This document shows positions 14,609 to 27,560 of a stretch of DNA of 57,080 bases, in pieces (the first letter of the stretch is position 1; each line of letters begins with the position of its first letter). The notes under the pieces are model-generated. The model saw only the letters and a list, made by a program, of their open reading frames with translations. It did no database searches and had not been told where the DNA came from. The stretch comes from Bacteroidaceae bacterium (GTDB taxonomy: Bacteria > Bacteroidota > Bacteroidia > Bacteroidales > Bacteroidaceae): assembly GCA_017617235.1 (NCBI GenBank), contig JAFZWQ010000016.1:1-57080 (forward strand), in the 5' to 3' direction. Made by a program: the position numbers and the translations under genes.

Positions 14609-15124
14609 TAACTTGCGGCCGCGGTAGTAGGCATCGAAGGCGTCTTCGGCATAGCCGTCGCGCGTGTATTTAAAGGAGGAAGCCACGGCGCCCTCTACCT
14701 TGTCGCCATAATAGTACACATTGAAGGCATCCTTGGCATAGCCGCCACCCAGCTCCTTGAAAGTACTGGGCATTGCATCTAGTTTGCGGTCACCGAAGTA
14801 CACGTTCCACTTTGTCTTGTAATAGCCTCTGTTCTGCACCGGTTGTTCACCGTTATGACGGCTCCAGACGCTGCGCTCCTTCAGGCGGAAGTAGCGCGGG
14901 TCGACATTCACCAGCACACGTCCCATCATATACACATTATTCCGGTCCTTGGCATATCCACAACCCAGGTCCTCGAAGCTTCGCACATCGGCATTCACCA
15001 CCAGTTCGCTACCGAAATACACACGACCGTGGTCCGTCTCGTAACGTTGGGCATTTGCCGTCACGGCCCATCCTATCATTGCCACCAACAAGAGGGTTTT
15101 CTGTAAAAAATTAGTCTTTTTCAT
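14603..15124 (-). CDS. Secreted DKNYY-repeat protein
   Basis: 173 residues from the MKKTNFLQK start, chosen over an ATG 12 bases upstream because it begins a proper signal peptide (ending TANAQ). The mature part repeats the DKNYY unit: LGCGYAKDRNNVYMMGR, then GGGYAKDAFNVYYYGD, then DGYAEDAFDAYYRGR, with VYFGSEL/VYFGDRKL between. DKNYY proteins are periplasmic or surface proteins of unknown function in Bacteroidota and other Gram-negatives. Its promoter shares a direct-repeat architecture with the lipoprotein at 25257, suggesting a common regulator. Confidence 0.85.
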   Translation of the reverse strand: MKKTNFLQKTLLLVAMIGWAVTANAQRYETDHGRVYFGSELVVNADVRSFEDLGCGYAKDRNNVYMMGRVLVNVDPRYFRLKERSVWSRHNGEQPVQNRGYYKTKWNVYFGDRKLDAMPSTFKELGGGYAKDAFNVYYYGDKVEGAVASSFKYTRDGYAEDAFDAYYRGRKLK

Positions 15125-15158
15125 CGTTGTAAACATTAGAATGGTTATTACTTTGGCA

Positions 15159-15223
15159 CAAAGTTACAGTTTCCTCACAATATAAAAAATAGGAAATCCC
15201 TATTTATGCATAGGAATTCCCTA
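15159..15223 (-). promoter_or_regulatory. DKNYY promoter with tandem TAGGGA operator
   Basis: The -7 element TAACTTTG lies at 15166-15159 (minus). Upstream are two near-palindromes, TAGGGAATTCCTA (15223-15211) and TAGGGATTTCCTA (15202-15190), 21 bases apart. The second TAGGGA begins exactly 36 bases before the -7 element, the same distance as in front of the lipoprotein gene at 25257. Confidence 0.65.
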
Positions 15224-15246
15224 TTCTATTCGAAACCGCGCGGGGA

Positions 15247-16959
15247 TTAGGCCTGGCGGTAGTTTTCGATGCTTTCAGTAGTCATACGGGCAACGAGGGC
15301 GTTGTTCTTCTCGACATCAGCCTCGGCCAGGTTGACATACACCTGCAGGCTCTTGGCGAAGAGCTCGGGAGCCTTGGTGGCGTTCTGCATGAGGAGCAGC
15401 GACATGATGACGTCGCCCGTCATTTCATAGAGGTGACGTGCACAGAGGTCGTGCAGTTCGTCGTTCTGGGCATCCTTGACGGCAGCGATGCTGGCATTCA
15501 GTTTCTCTGCCATCTGTTGGATGCGGGCCTTATAGCCCTCGAACTCAGGAGCCACGGGTGCTTCGAGCATCTCCTCGATGACCTGGCTGTACATGCCGTT
15601 GGTGACGTAGCGGATGGCGGCAACGGTCTGCAGCTGGGTGGTACCCTCGTAGATGCTGGTGATGCGGGCGTCGCGATAGATGCGCTGACAGGCATATTCG
15701 AGCATGAAGCCCGAACCGCCGTGCACCTGGATGCAGTCGTAGCAGTTCTGGTTGGCATACTCCGAGTTCATACCCTTGGCCAGCGGAGTGAAGGCATCGG
15801 CCAGACGGCTGTACTTCTTCAGCTCGGCACGCTCTTCGGGTTCCAGCTTGCGCTCGCGGGCAATGTCCTCCAATGCCTTGTAGATATCGACGTAACGGGC
15901 GGTCTGGTACAACAGGGCACGACCTGCGTCCAACTTAGCCTTGATGTTGCTAATCATCTCGGCAACAGCGGGGAACTCGATGATGGCCTTGCCAAACTGC
16001 TTACGGTCGCGAGCGTATGCAATAGCCTCGTTGTAAGCCGTCTGCGAGAGGCCGACACTCTGAGCAGCGATACCCAAACGGGCACCGTTCATCAGCGACA
16101 TTACATATTTGATAAGACCCAGCTTGCGGTCGCCACAAAGTTCGCACTTGGCGTTCTTGTAGACGAGTTCGCAGGTTGGACTGCCGTGAATACCCAGCTT
16201 ATTCTCGATGCGGCGCACATCTACCCCACCGTCGCGCTTGTCGTAAATGAACATCGACAGGCCACGACCGTCGCGTGTACCAGCCTCACTGCGAGCCAGC
16301 ACGAGGTGGATGTCCGAGTCGCCATTGGTGATGAAGCGCTTGGCACCGTTCAGTCGCCAGCACTGCTCCTGCTCGTCGTAGGTGGCCTTCAGCATCACGC
16401 TCTGCAGGTCACTACCGGCATCGGGCTCAGTGAGATCCATACTCATGGTCTCGCCCTTGCAGACACGGGGAATGTACTTCTGGCGCTGTTCCTCGTTACC
16501 AAAGCAATACAGCGTCTCGATGCAGTCCTGCAACGACCAGATGTTCTCGAAACCGGCATCGGCAGCCGACACGATTTCGTTGGCAGCGGTATAAACCGTA
16601 ACAGGCAGATTCAAACCGCCATAGCGACGGGGCATGGTCATACCGTTCAGACCGGCACTGCGCATAGCTGCCAGGTTCTCATAGGTCTTCGAGGCATAGC
16701 GCACACGACCACCCTCGCAGTGGGGGCCTTCGGCATCCACATCCTCGGCATTCACGGCAATCACGTTGCCCGTGATGTCACCCACGATGTCGAGCACTTT
16801 GTCGTAGCTGTCCATAGCGTCGGCAAAGTCCTGCGGTGCCTCGTCGTACTGGTCCTTATCCTCGAAGTTGCGTTCCTTGAGCTCGACAATACGCTGCATG
16901 AGCGCACTGTTCTCCAGCTCGAACTTTATCTCTTTTATGTCACTATAATAGTTTGCCAT
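15247..16959 (-). CDS. Acyl-CoA dehydrogenase
   Basis: 570 residues, longer than the 380 of classical members because of a C-terminal helical extension typical of one Bacteroidota subgroup. It oxidises acyl-CoA to enoyl-CoA with FAD and hands electrons to electron-transfer flavoprotein. Visible motifs: MSMDLTEPDAGSDLQS, AKRFITNGDSD, LGIHGSPTCELVY, and YARDRKQFGKAI; IYEGTTQLQ holds the usual catalytic-base region. It is co-oriented with EtfA and EtfB, the expected redox partner, but separated from them by an inserted S23 gene. The exact acyl chain length cannot be read from the sequence. Cytosolic. Confidence 0.93.
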   Translation of the reverse strand: MANYYSDIKEIKFELENSALMQRIVELKERNFEDKDQYDEAPQDFADAMDSYDKVLDIVGDITGNVIAVNAEDVDAEGPHCEGGRVRYASKTYENLAAMRSAGLNGMTMPRRYGGLNLPVTVYTAANEIVSAADAGFENIWSLQDCIETLYCFGNEEQRQKYIPRVCKGETMSMDLTEPDAGSDLQSVMLKATYDEQEQCWRLNGAKRFITNGDSDIHLVLARSEAGTRDGRGLSMFIYDKRDGGVDVRRIENKLGIHGSPTCELVYKNAKCELCGDRKLGLIKYVMSLMNGARLGIAAQSVGLSQTAYNEAIAYARDRKQFGKAIIEFPAVAEMISNIKAKLDAGRALLYQTARYVDIYKALEDIARERKLEPEERAELKKYSRLADAFTPLAKGMNSEYANQNCYDCIQVHGGSGFMLEYACQRIYRDARITSIYEGTTQLQTVAAIRYVTNGMYSQVIEEMLEAPVAPEFEGYKARIQQMAEKLNASIAAVKDAQNDELHDLCARHLYEMTGDVIMSLLLMQNATKAPELFAKSLQVYVNLAEADVEKNNALVARMTTESIENYRQA

Positions 16960-16982
16960 TGTTTTTCTTTTTTTTGTAGGAA

Positions 16983-17007
16983 GTAGTTATGTAGTTAAGT
17001 AGTTAAG
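16983..17007. repeat. GTAGTTA tandem repeat, left flank of the S23 cassette
   Basis: Three units GTAGTTAT/GTAGTTAAGTAGTTAAG lie between the S23 gene and the acyl-CoA dehydrogenase start. The inverted counterpart lies at 17408-17444. Confidence 0.7.
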
Positions 17008-17019
17008 CCGATACATTTG

Positions 17020-17397
17020 CTACAGGGCTTTACTGAAATCATTATCAACAACACCCTTGCAATAGCCGTTTAGCAACTTGCTTGTTTCTTCTACTTTATT
17101 AAATAAAAGATTATAGTGCTCTTCATTAATGTAGCCCAGATCTCTTGAAAGCAATACATAGTACCTGCATTCTTCCAGACTACCCTGAGCTATGTTATAA
17201 AAGCGGAGTTTGTCTGCCTTACTCAATTTCTTATAACCTTCCGCTATATTCGCGGGAATAGAAACGGCAGCTCGTTGGAACTGTGAGCACAATCCAAACT
17301 TTTCGAAGTCCGGAAAATGCTTTGTCTCCCTGTAAACCATCAGCACAAATTCATGTGCCATCTGCCATGCTACTATTCCATGAAAGTTATTCGTCAT
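17020..17397 (-). CDS. Four-helix-bundle protein, S23 (23S rRNA intervening sequence) family
   Basis: 125 residues with the family hallmarks: IVAWQMAHEFVLMVYRETKHFP, the loop FGLCSQFQRAAVSIPANIAEGY, and GSLEECRYYVLLSRDLGYI. (Segments given in part.) These proteins form homopentameric four-helix bundles; they were first found in rRNA insertions and are related in fold to Avd of diversity-generating retroelements. Cellular role is unknown. The gene sits inside the acyl-CoA dehydrogenase/Etf operon, AT-richer than its neighbours and bracketed by inverted CTTAACTACT repeats, which suggests that it arrived as a small cassette. Confidence 0.9.
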   Translation of the reverse strand: MTNNFHGIVAWQMAHEFVLMVYRETKHFPDFEKFGLCSQFQRAAVSIPANIAEGYKKLSKADKLRFYNIAQGSLEECRYYVLLSRDLGYINEEHYNLLFNKVEETSKLLNGYCKGVVDNDFSKAL

Positions 17398-17407
17398 AAA
17401 GTATTGG

Positions 17408-17444
17408 CTTAACTACTATTTACTTAACTACTGGCTACTTAACT
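17408..17444. repeat. CTTAACTACT tandem repeat, right flank of the S23 cassette
   Basis: Three CTTAACT units separated by short spacers lie between etfA and the S23 gene; they are the reverse complement of the units at 16983-17007, so the S23 gene is flanked by inverted repeats. Confidence 0.7.
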
Positions 17445-17449
17445 CCTGA

Positions 17450-18472
17450 TTACTTTGAATTCTGTTTGTAGTACTTGATGAGTTTGGGAACGACCTCTTC
17501 GACTGTGCCGTTGATGACGTAGTCAGCGATGGTGTTGATGGGGGCATTCTCGTCGCTGTTGATGCTGATGATGATGCCCGACTCCTTCATACCAGCCACG
17601 TGCTGGATGGCACCGCTGATGCCGCAGGCGATATAAACCTTGGGACGAACGGTAACACCCGTCTGACCAATCTGCAGGTCGTGGTCGGCAAAGCCGGCAT
17701 CCACGGCAGCACGACTGGCACCCACCTCGGCATGCAGCACACGAGCCAGTTCATAAAGCTGGGCGAAACCTTCCTTCGAGCCCACACCGTAACCACCGGC
17801 CACGATGATGCTGGCACCCTTCAGGTTGTTCTTGGCAGCCTGTACATGGCGATCGAGCACCTTGGTAACATACTCCGTCTCAGGCACGAACTTAGCCACA
17901 TCCTCTACGATGACCTCGCCCTTGTAGTTGGGGTCGAGCACCTCGGCCTTCATGACACCGCTGCGCACGGTAGCCATCTGGGGACGGTTCTCGGGATTCA
18001 CAATCGTGGCCACGATGTTACCACCAAAGGCGGGACGAATCTGATAGAGCAGGTTCTCGTAGGTCTTACCCAGTTTCTTGTCCTCGTGAGGACCAATCTC
18101 CAAGGCTGTGCAGTCAGCAGTAAGACCGCTGTGCAGAGCCGAAGAGACGCGAGGTCCCAGGTCGCGACCTACCACGTCGGCACCCATCAGGCAAATCTGC
18201 GGCTGCTCCTGCTTGAACAGGTTCACCAACACGGCTGTATGGGGCTTCGAGGTGTAGGGCGCAAGTCCCTCGGCATCGAAGATGTGCAACTTATCCACGC
18301 CATAAGGAAGAATCTGACTCTCCACCTTACCCGTGATACCGCTGCCGGCTGCAACGGCTTCCAACTGCACACCCAGCGTGTTGGCCAACTTGCGGCCTTT
18401 GGTGAGCAGTTCCTGACTTACTTCGGCAACTTTCGTGCCTTCAAGTTCACAATATACAAATACGTTATTCAT
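17450..18472 (-). CDS. etfA: Electron-transfer flavoprotein alpha subunit
   Basis: 340 residues. With EtfB it accepts electrons from acyl-CoA dehydrogenase through FAD. The C-terminal FAD domain is clear: IIVAGGYGVGSKEGF, GASRAAVDAGF, QIGQTGVTVRPKVYIACGIS (read as pieces), and ISINSDENAPI. The N-terminal half starts NNVFVYCELEGTKV. The start codon shares one base with the etfB stop (TAATG), so translation is coupled. The last residues are YYKQNSK. Cytosolic; usual length for the family. Confidence 0.95.
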   Translation of the reverse strand: MNNVFVYCELEGTKVAEVSQELLTKGRKLANTLGVQLEAVAAGSGITGKVESQILPYGVDKLHIFDAEGLAPYTSKPHTAVLVNLFKQEQPQICLMGADVVGRDLGPRVSSALHSGLTADCTALEIGPHEDKKLGKTYENLLYQIRPAFGGNIVATIVNPENRPQMATVRSGVMKAEVLDPNYKGEVIVEDVAKFVPETEYVTKVLDRHVQAAKNNLKGASIIVAGGYGVGSKEGFAQLYELARVLHAEVGASRAAVDAGFADHDLQIGQTGVTVRPKVYIACGISGAIQHVAGMKESGIIISINSDENAPINTIADYVINGTVEEVVPKLIKYYKQNSK

Positions 18473-19359
18473 TATCCAATCGTATGACTTGCCAATAATT
18501 CCTGAACCAGAGCGTTGATATCCTCGTCGCTACCGGTCAGCACTTTACTCTCTTTGGCCTTGAAGACAATGTTCTCGACATTCTTCACCTTGGTGGGTGA
18601 ACCTGCCAAACCACACTGCTGCAGGTCGGCATTCACGTCGGCAGTCGTCAGTTGACCAATCTTCAGGTAAGCCTTCTTTCCATACTGGTCGGCATAGGGC
18701 AGTTCCTCGTAGGTGGTACCCTGCGGCAACTCCATGGGAGCCAGCGCACGCTTGTACTTCATCACCAGCTTGGCATTGCGGGGACGACAGGGAGCAGCAC
18801 TTCCGTTCACCGTCAGCACACAGGGAATGGGGCTTTCCACCGTCTCTACACCACCATCGATGTGGCGGGTGGCAGTGATGCTTCCATCCTTCACACTGAG
18901 AATTTCTTCGGTGTATGTGATTTGGTTCAGACCCAGTTTCTCGGCCACCTGGGGACCTACCTGAGCCGTATCGCCGTCGATGGCCTGACGACCACCGATG
19001 ATGAGGTCAACCTTGGGACATACATGCTTGATGGCCGTAGCCAACGCATAACTGGTTGCCAAAGTGTCGGCACCGGCAAAAGCACGGTCGGTGAGCAACC
19101 AGCCGCCATCGGCACCGCGATACATAGCCTCGCGTATAACCTCAGCAGCACGGCCAGGGCCCATGGTGAGCACATTTACCGTTGTGCCGGGGAATTGATC
19201 TTTTAGTCGGAGAGCCTGCTCCAAAGCATTCAAATCCTCGGGATTGAAGATGGCAGGCAGCGCGCTGCGGTTCACCGTGCCTTCGGGAGTCATGGCATCG
19301 GGGCCCACGTTGCGCGTGTCAGGTACCTGTTTTGCAAGTACGATAATGTTCAATTTCAT
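18472..19359 (-). CDS. etfB: Electron-transfer flavoprotein beta subunit
   Basis: 295 residues from MKLNIIVLAKQVPDT, the family N-terminus; longer upstream reading frame is rejected because it has no family similarity and covers the promoter. Motifs: LNALEQALRLKD, VLTMGPGRAAEVIREAMYRG and LIIGGRQAIDGDTAQVGPQ. EtfB holds AMP and supports the FAD domain of EtfA. First gene of the Etf/acyl-CoA dehydrogenase operon. Shares the stop/start TAATG with etfA. Confidence 0.95.
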   Translation of the reverse strand: MKLNIIVLAKQVPDTRNVGPDAMTPEGTVNRSALPAIFNPEDLNALEQALRLKDQFPGTTVNVLTMGPGRAAEVIREAMYRGADGGWLLTDRAFAGADTLATSYALATAIKHVCPKVDLIIGGRQAIDGDTAQVGPQVAEKLGLNQITYTEEILSVKDGSITATRHIDGGVETVESPIPCVLTVNGSAAPCRPRNAKLVMKYKRALAPMELPQGTTYEELPYADQYGKKAYLKIGQLTTADVNADLQQCGLAGSPTKVKNVENIVFKAKESKVLTGSDEDINALVQELLASHTIG

Positions 19360-19414
19360 GCTTTTTATATATATTATATAATGTATATTTCGCTGTTTCT
19401 CTCGAAAAGTCGTG

Positions 19415-19422
19415 CAAAGGTA
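19415..19422 (-). promoter_or_regulatory. -7 element upstream of etfB
   Basis: TACCTTTG on the minus strand matches TAnnTTTG and lies 56 bases before the etfB start. The -33 TTTG is found only at a poor distance (24 bases), so the call is tentative. Confidence 0.4.
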
Positions 19423-19569
19423 CAAAAAAACCACGACATAAAGGCACAAATGACTGATATTTATGCAAAATATTGCACACTTTTGCCTTTTTTATGCAAT
19501 TTTACATCCCGTATGAAACCTTATGGGCCATTCCGTGTCTATATTAAGGATACAAATAAAACATTTCCT

Positions 19570-20538
19570 ATGAAGAAACTACTCACTCTGCTGCTGCTTT
19601 TCAATCTGAGTACTGCCTTTGGCAAATGGACCACCATTCGCAACGGAATACTTTGGACCGATACCGACGGGAATACCGTACAGGCCCATGCCCCTGGATT
19701 TGTCTATCTGGACGGACGTTGGTATATGGTGGGTGAAGACCGTGCGAATGCCTTCCACCCCGATGTGAATCTCTATTCCAGTCCCGACCTGGTGAATTGG
19801 AAGTTCGAGCGGAAAATCATACAGAATGGAGTCACCACACCCAGGTTGGGCCGTTCACGCATGATAGAACGCGCTAAGCTGCTTTACAATGAAGCCACCC
19901 AAAAGTTCGTTGTCTGGTGTCATTATGAATCGGGGAACTATGCAGCCAGCGAGGCGGCCTGTTTCGAAAGCGACTCCATTGCCGGCACCTATCGTCTGAT
20001 TTGGAGCGGGCGCCCTATGGGCATCAAAAGTCGCGACTGCAACGTATTCCAGGATACCGACGGCACCACCTACTTCGTCTCCACCACCGAGGAGAACCAA
20101 CATCTGGGGCTGTTCCTCCTGTCCGAAGACTACCACGAAACCGTTGCACACACCCAATTGCTGCCCTACCAACGTCGCGAGGCACCTGTCATTGTGCACG
20201 TAGGCGAGCGCTATTTCATGTTCAGTTCCGCATGCACGGGCTGGGCGCCCAACCAATGCAAGGTTTGCCACAGCAACAGCCTCACACAAGGATGGTCGCC
20301 CCTCGAGAACATTGGCGACGAAACGGCTTTCCGCACCCAGGCAGCGGCCATACTGACCATCCGCGGCACCAAACAGACTACCTACCTGTATGTGGGCGAC
20401 CGTTGGATGGACCCAACCCTGCCCGAGTCGAAAATCATCATCTTCCCCATCACCTTCCAGGATGACCAGTGTCAGTTCCACTATTGTGAACAATTCGACA
20501 TAGACTTCCGCACCGGCCGTTGGCGCATAACCAAGTAA
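19570..20538 (+). CDS. Secreted GH43-like glycoside hydrolase
   Basis: 322 residues from MKKLLTLLLLFNLSTAFG, a clear signal peptide; the 63 codons open upstream have no support. The five-bladed-propeller GH43 pattern is visible: HAPGFVYLDGRWYMVGEDR, VNLYSSPDLVNWKFE, the blade SRDCNVFQDTDGTTYFVS, and RREAPVIVHVGERYFMFSS. It resembles the subfamilies acting on galactan or arabinan side chains, but the exact substrate is not readable. It heads a plus-strand set with a GH10 xylanase and several esterases, so action on plant cell-wall hemicellulose or pectin is likely. An intrinsic terminator follows at once. Confidence 0.8.
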   Translation: MKKLLTLLLLFNLSTAFGKWTTIRNGILWTDTDGNTVQAHAPGFVYLDGRWYMVGEDRANAFHPDVNLYSSPDLVNWKFERKIIQNGVTTPRLGRSRMIERAKLLYNEATQKFVVWCHYESGNYAASEAACFESDSIAGTYRLIWSGRPMGIKSRDCNVFQDTDGTTYFVSTTEENQHLGLFLLSEDYHETVAHTQLLPYQRREAPVIVHVGERYFMFSSACTGWAPNQCKVCHSNSLTQGWSPLENIGDETAFRTQAAAILTIRGTKQTTYLYVGDRWMDPTLPESKIIIFPITFQDDQCQFHYCEQFDIDFRTGRWRITK

Positions 20539-20555
20539 ATACTTACAGGAATACT

Positions 20556-20587
20556 AATCCCACACTTCCGCGTGTGGGATTTTTTTC
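20556..20587 (+). terminator. Intrinsic terminator after the GH43 gene
   Basis: AATCCCACAC (20556-20565) pairs with GTGTGGGATT (20572-20581), followed by a run of T to 20587. Confidence 0.85.
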
Positions 20588-20588
20588 T

Positions 20589-20596
20589 TAACTTTG
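20589..20596 (+). promoter_or_regulatory. -7 element of the xylanase gene
   Basis: TAACTTTG, a perfect Bacteroidota -7 box, starts right after the terminator T-run and lies 24 bases before the ATG at 20620. No TTTG is seen at -33; that place is occupied by the terminator stem. Confidence 0.6.
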
Positions 20597-20619
20597 TATT
20601 CTGGAAACAATAAAAAGGT

Positions 20620-25133
<4,514 letters not shown>

Positions 25134-25161
25134 GGACCGGAACACACATCCCTCCCATCTT

Positions 25162-25227
25162 TAGGGATTTTCCCCTCACGGAATAGGGATAATACTTTGC
25201 GACCCGTACGAGAAGTGCCTAACTTTG
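25162..25227 (+). promoter_or_regulatory. Lipoprotein promoter with tandem TAGGGA operator
   Basis: TTTG (25196-25199) and TAACTTTG (25220-25227) are 20 bases apart. TAGGGATTTTCCC starts at 25162 and TAGGGATAAT at 25184, 22 bases apart; the second starts exactly 36 bases before the -7 box. The same layout precedes the DKNYY gene (15159-15223). Confidence 0.7.
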
Positions 25228-25256
25228 CAGCATCAAAACATTTAAAACGTACGACT

Positions 25257-25844
25257 ATGAAAACGATGAAGAAAAATTTTTGGATGCTGGGAATGATGTT
25301 TGTAACCCTCTTCGGTTTCACAAGTTGTGAATACGAACTGGCACAGGCTATAGGTTACGAAGTTAGTGGACGCTGGTTCGGCGACATGGACATGTACATA
25401 AATGGCACCAAGTGCTATGACTCTGAAATCGAGTTCATGCCGCAGGGCTGGGGATACCGCAAGGGACGTGGTGTCGAAGTAGATCACCTGTGGTCTTATC
25501 ATATCACTCACTATTTCGACTACGAGATTCTGAACGGAGCCATCTATCTGTACTTCGATGATCCCGAGCTCGACTGCGTCATCCGCGACTATCGCATCGA
25601 CGACCAATACTTCACGGGATACATGGACGGAGCCTATGACTGTTCGAAATTCCGCCTGAAGAACTACGAGCACTTCCGGAACGAGTGGGGATACAACGAC
25701 TACTTCTACGCCAAGGCCGACAAGGGATTCAACGATGTTTGGGACGAGGATTGCGACAGCCTGAGCACCGACAGTATCGCCAGCGTCAGCCTCAGCGACG
25801 ACAAGATTATCTGCAGCAGAGGTATAAACAAGGCTAAAGACTAA
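25257..25844 (+). CDS. Small lipoprotein of unknown function
   Basis: 195 residues from MKTMKKNFWMLGMM, with a lipobox FGFTSCEYE (Cys near residue 24), so it is lipid-anchored. The mature part is rich in Tyr, Asp and Trp (SGRWFGDMDMYING, DHLWSYHITHYFDYEIL, GAIYLYFDD) and looks like a lipocalin-type small beta-barrel, a fold common in Bacteroidota lipoproteins of the DUF class. The family is not recognised with certainty. It has its own promoter with a tandem operator shared with the DKNYY gene, so it is probably regulated apart from the polysaccharide enzymes on both sides. The tail after about residue 165 is low complexity (SLSTDSIASVSLSDD). Confidence 0.75.
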   Translation: MKTMKKNFWMLGMMFVTLFGFTSCEYELAQAIGYEVSGRWFGDMDMYINGTKCYDSEIEFMPQGWGYRKGRGVEVDHLWSYHITHYFDYEILNGAIYLYFDDPELDCVIRDYRIDDQYFTGYMDGAYDCSKFRLKNYEHFRNEWGYNDYFYAKADKGFNDVWDEDCDSLSTDSIASVSLSDDKIICSRGINKAKD

Positions 25845-25891
25845 TAAGTAAATTAATTGACATTGAACTTGCTTCGTTCATTGCTTTTCAC

Positions 25892-25899
25892 TATCTTTG
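25892..25899 (+). promoter_or_regulatory. -7 element upstream of the tandem SGNH gene
   Basis: TATCTTTG matches TAnnTTTG and lies 18 bases before the ATG at 25917. TTGC about 20 bases further upstream may be a weak -33 element. Confidence 0.55.
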
Positions 25900-25916
25900 T
25901 GCGCGAAATTAGCGAA

Positions 25917-27560
25917 ATGTCCATGAAACGAGTACTATTTTTCCTCATCATACTTAATACGAGTCTGGTTTGCCAGGCACAGGACAACTTCCGTCCGATG
26001 GAGGATGTAAACAAGGTAGTTGACCTGACACTGGACTCGCTGGAGAAAGCAGCCACAGCACGCCCCGTAGCCGGTAGCAGCCGACACGGGGCGAATCCCG
26101 TTTTATTCTTGGTGGGCAACAGCACCATGCGTACAGGCACACTAGGTAACGGCGACAACGGTCAGTGGGGATGGGGATTCTTTGCCCACGAATACTTCGA
26201 TGAGAACCAAATCACCGTCGAGAACCATGCATTGGGCGGAACATCCAGTCGTACGTTCTACCGCCGTCTGTGGCCCGATGTAAAGAAAGGCATACGTCCA
26301 GGCGACTACGTCATCATAGAACTCGGACATAACGACAATGGCCCCTTCGACTCGGGCCGGGCACGTGCCACTATCCGCGGCATCTCGGCAACGGACAGTC
26401 TCGAAGTAACCATCAAGGAGACTGGTGTAAAGGAAACCGTCTACAGCTACGGCGAATACATGCGACGCTTCGTTCGCGAAACACGCGAACTGGGGGCTCA
26501 CCCTATCCTGATGAGCCTGACACCACGCAATGCCTATGAACCTGGAAGAAAGGGACACGTGGCACGTGTAAACGAGACTTTCGGACTATGGGCCCGTCAG
26601 ATTGCCGAAGAGATGAACTGTCCCTTCGTGGACCTGAACGACATCTCTGCACGCAAATACGAACGGATGTCGGAGTGGAAATTCAACTACCACTTCTATC
26701 TCGACCACATACACACCTCGGCCTTCGGTGCCCAACTGAATGCCCGCTCGGCAGCCGACGGACTGCTGCAATGCAACCACCCCGAAGTGCAACCGCTGAA
26801 AGGAATGATGAAGACGGAACGCCCCACCACAGGCGTGAAGCGTCAGAAAGGTAAGCCCGTAGTTTTCATTACCGGCGATTCTACTGTCAAGAATACTGAT
26901 AAGGACGAGGACGGCATGTGGGGATGGGGCAGCCAGGCCGCAACCATCTTCGATACCGACAAGATTGTGATACAGAACTCGGCACAGGCCGGACGCTCGT
27001 GTCGCTCCTATATCCGCGAGGGACGATGGGACAAAGTGATTAACGATGTGCAGCCGGGCGACTTTGTACTGATTCAATTCGGCCATAACGATGCCGGTAA
27101 CGAACTGGCGCATGGCAAGGCCCGCAACGATATTACGGGTACCGCAGACTCCAGTCACGTCTATCGCGTACGCACCGATAAAGAGGTATGGAACGAAGTC
27201 GTGTACACCTTCGGATGGTATCTGCGGAAGATGATTGACGATGTGCGCGAGAAGGGCGCTACCCCCATCCTGGTGAGCCTGACCCCACGAAACGAGTGGA
27301 CGAACGGCAAGATAGAACGTCGCAACGACTCGTTTGGACGTTGGTATCGCGATGTGGCAGAACTGACGCGAGTAACGTTTGTGGACCTGCACAACATATC
27401 GGCAGACGCCTTTGATGCCATGGGACAGGAAAAGACACAAGCCTATTACAAAAATGACCATACGCACACCAGCAAGCTGGGTGCACAACTGAATGCCCAA
27501 GGCATAGCCAAGGGACTGAGAGAAACGAATAGTGAACTGGCAAAATACTTGAAACAATGA
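25917..27560 (+). CDS. Secreted tandem SGNH esterase, rhamnogalacturonan acetylesterase-like (CE12)
   Basis: 547 residues from ATG 25917 (or 25923, MKRVLFF), with a signal peptide ending CQAQ. Two SGNH domains in tandem: the first (about 50-275) has FLVGNSTMRTG, NHALGGTSSRTFY, IIELGHNDNGPF and DHIHTSAFGAQLNA; the second (about 300-545) has FITGDSTVKNT, NSAQAGRSCRSY, IQFGHNDAGN and DHTHTSKLGAQLNA. Domain 2 has the full GDST/GHND/DxTH set of CE12 enzymes; in domain 1 the Ser block is GNST instead of GDST, yet Ser, Asn and Asp/His are kept. These enzymes remove acetyl groups from pectin or xylan. The stop overlaps the CotH gene start by ATGA. Confidence 0.88.
   Translation: MSMKRVLFFLIILNTSLVCQAQDNFRPMEDVNKVVDLTLDSLEKAATARPVAGSSRHGANPVLFLVGNSTMRTGTLGNGDNGQWGWGFFAHEYFDENQITVENHALGGTSSRTFYRRLWPDVKKGIRPGDYVIIELGHNDNGPFDSGRARATIRGISATDSLEVTIKETGVKETVYSYGEYMRRFVRETRELGAHPILMSLTPRNAYEPGRKGHVARVNETFGLWARQIAEEMNCPFVDLNDISARKYERMSEWKFNYHFYLDHIHTSAFGAQLNARSAADGLLQCNHPEVQPLKGMMKTERPTTGVKRQKGKPVVFITGDSTVKNTDKDEDGMWGWGSQAATIFDTDKIVIQNSAQAGRSCRSYIREGRWDKVINDVQPGDFVLIQFGHNDAGNELAHGKARNDITGTADSSHVYRVRTDKEVWNEVVYTFGWYLRKMIDDVREKGATPILVSLTPRNEWTNGKIERRNDSFGRWYRDVAELTRVTFVDLHNISADAFDAMGQEKTQAYYKNDHTHTSKLGAQLNAQGIAKGLRETNSELAKYLKQ

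Noticed and set aside
15433-16986. 517-codon plus-strand frame opposite the acyl-CoA dehydrogenase
   Set aside because: It mirrors the GC-rich codons of a well-recognised gene; no family similarity and no promoter or ribosome site.
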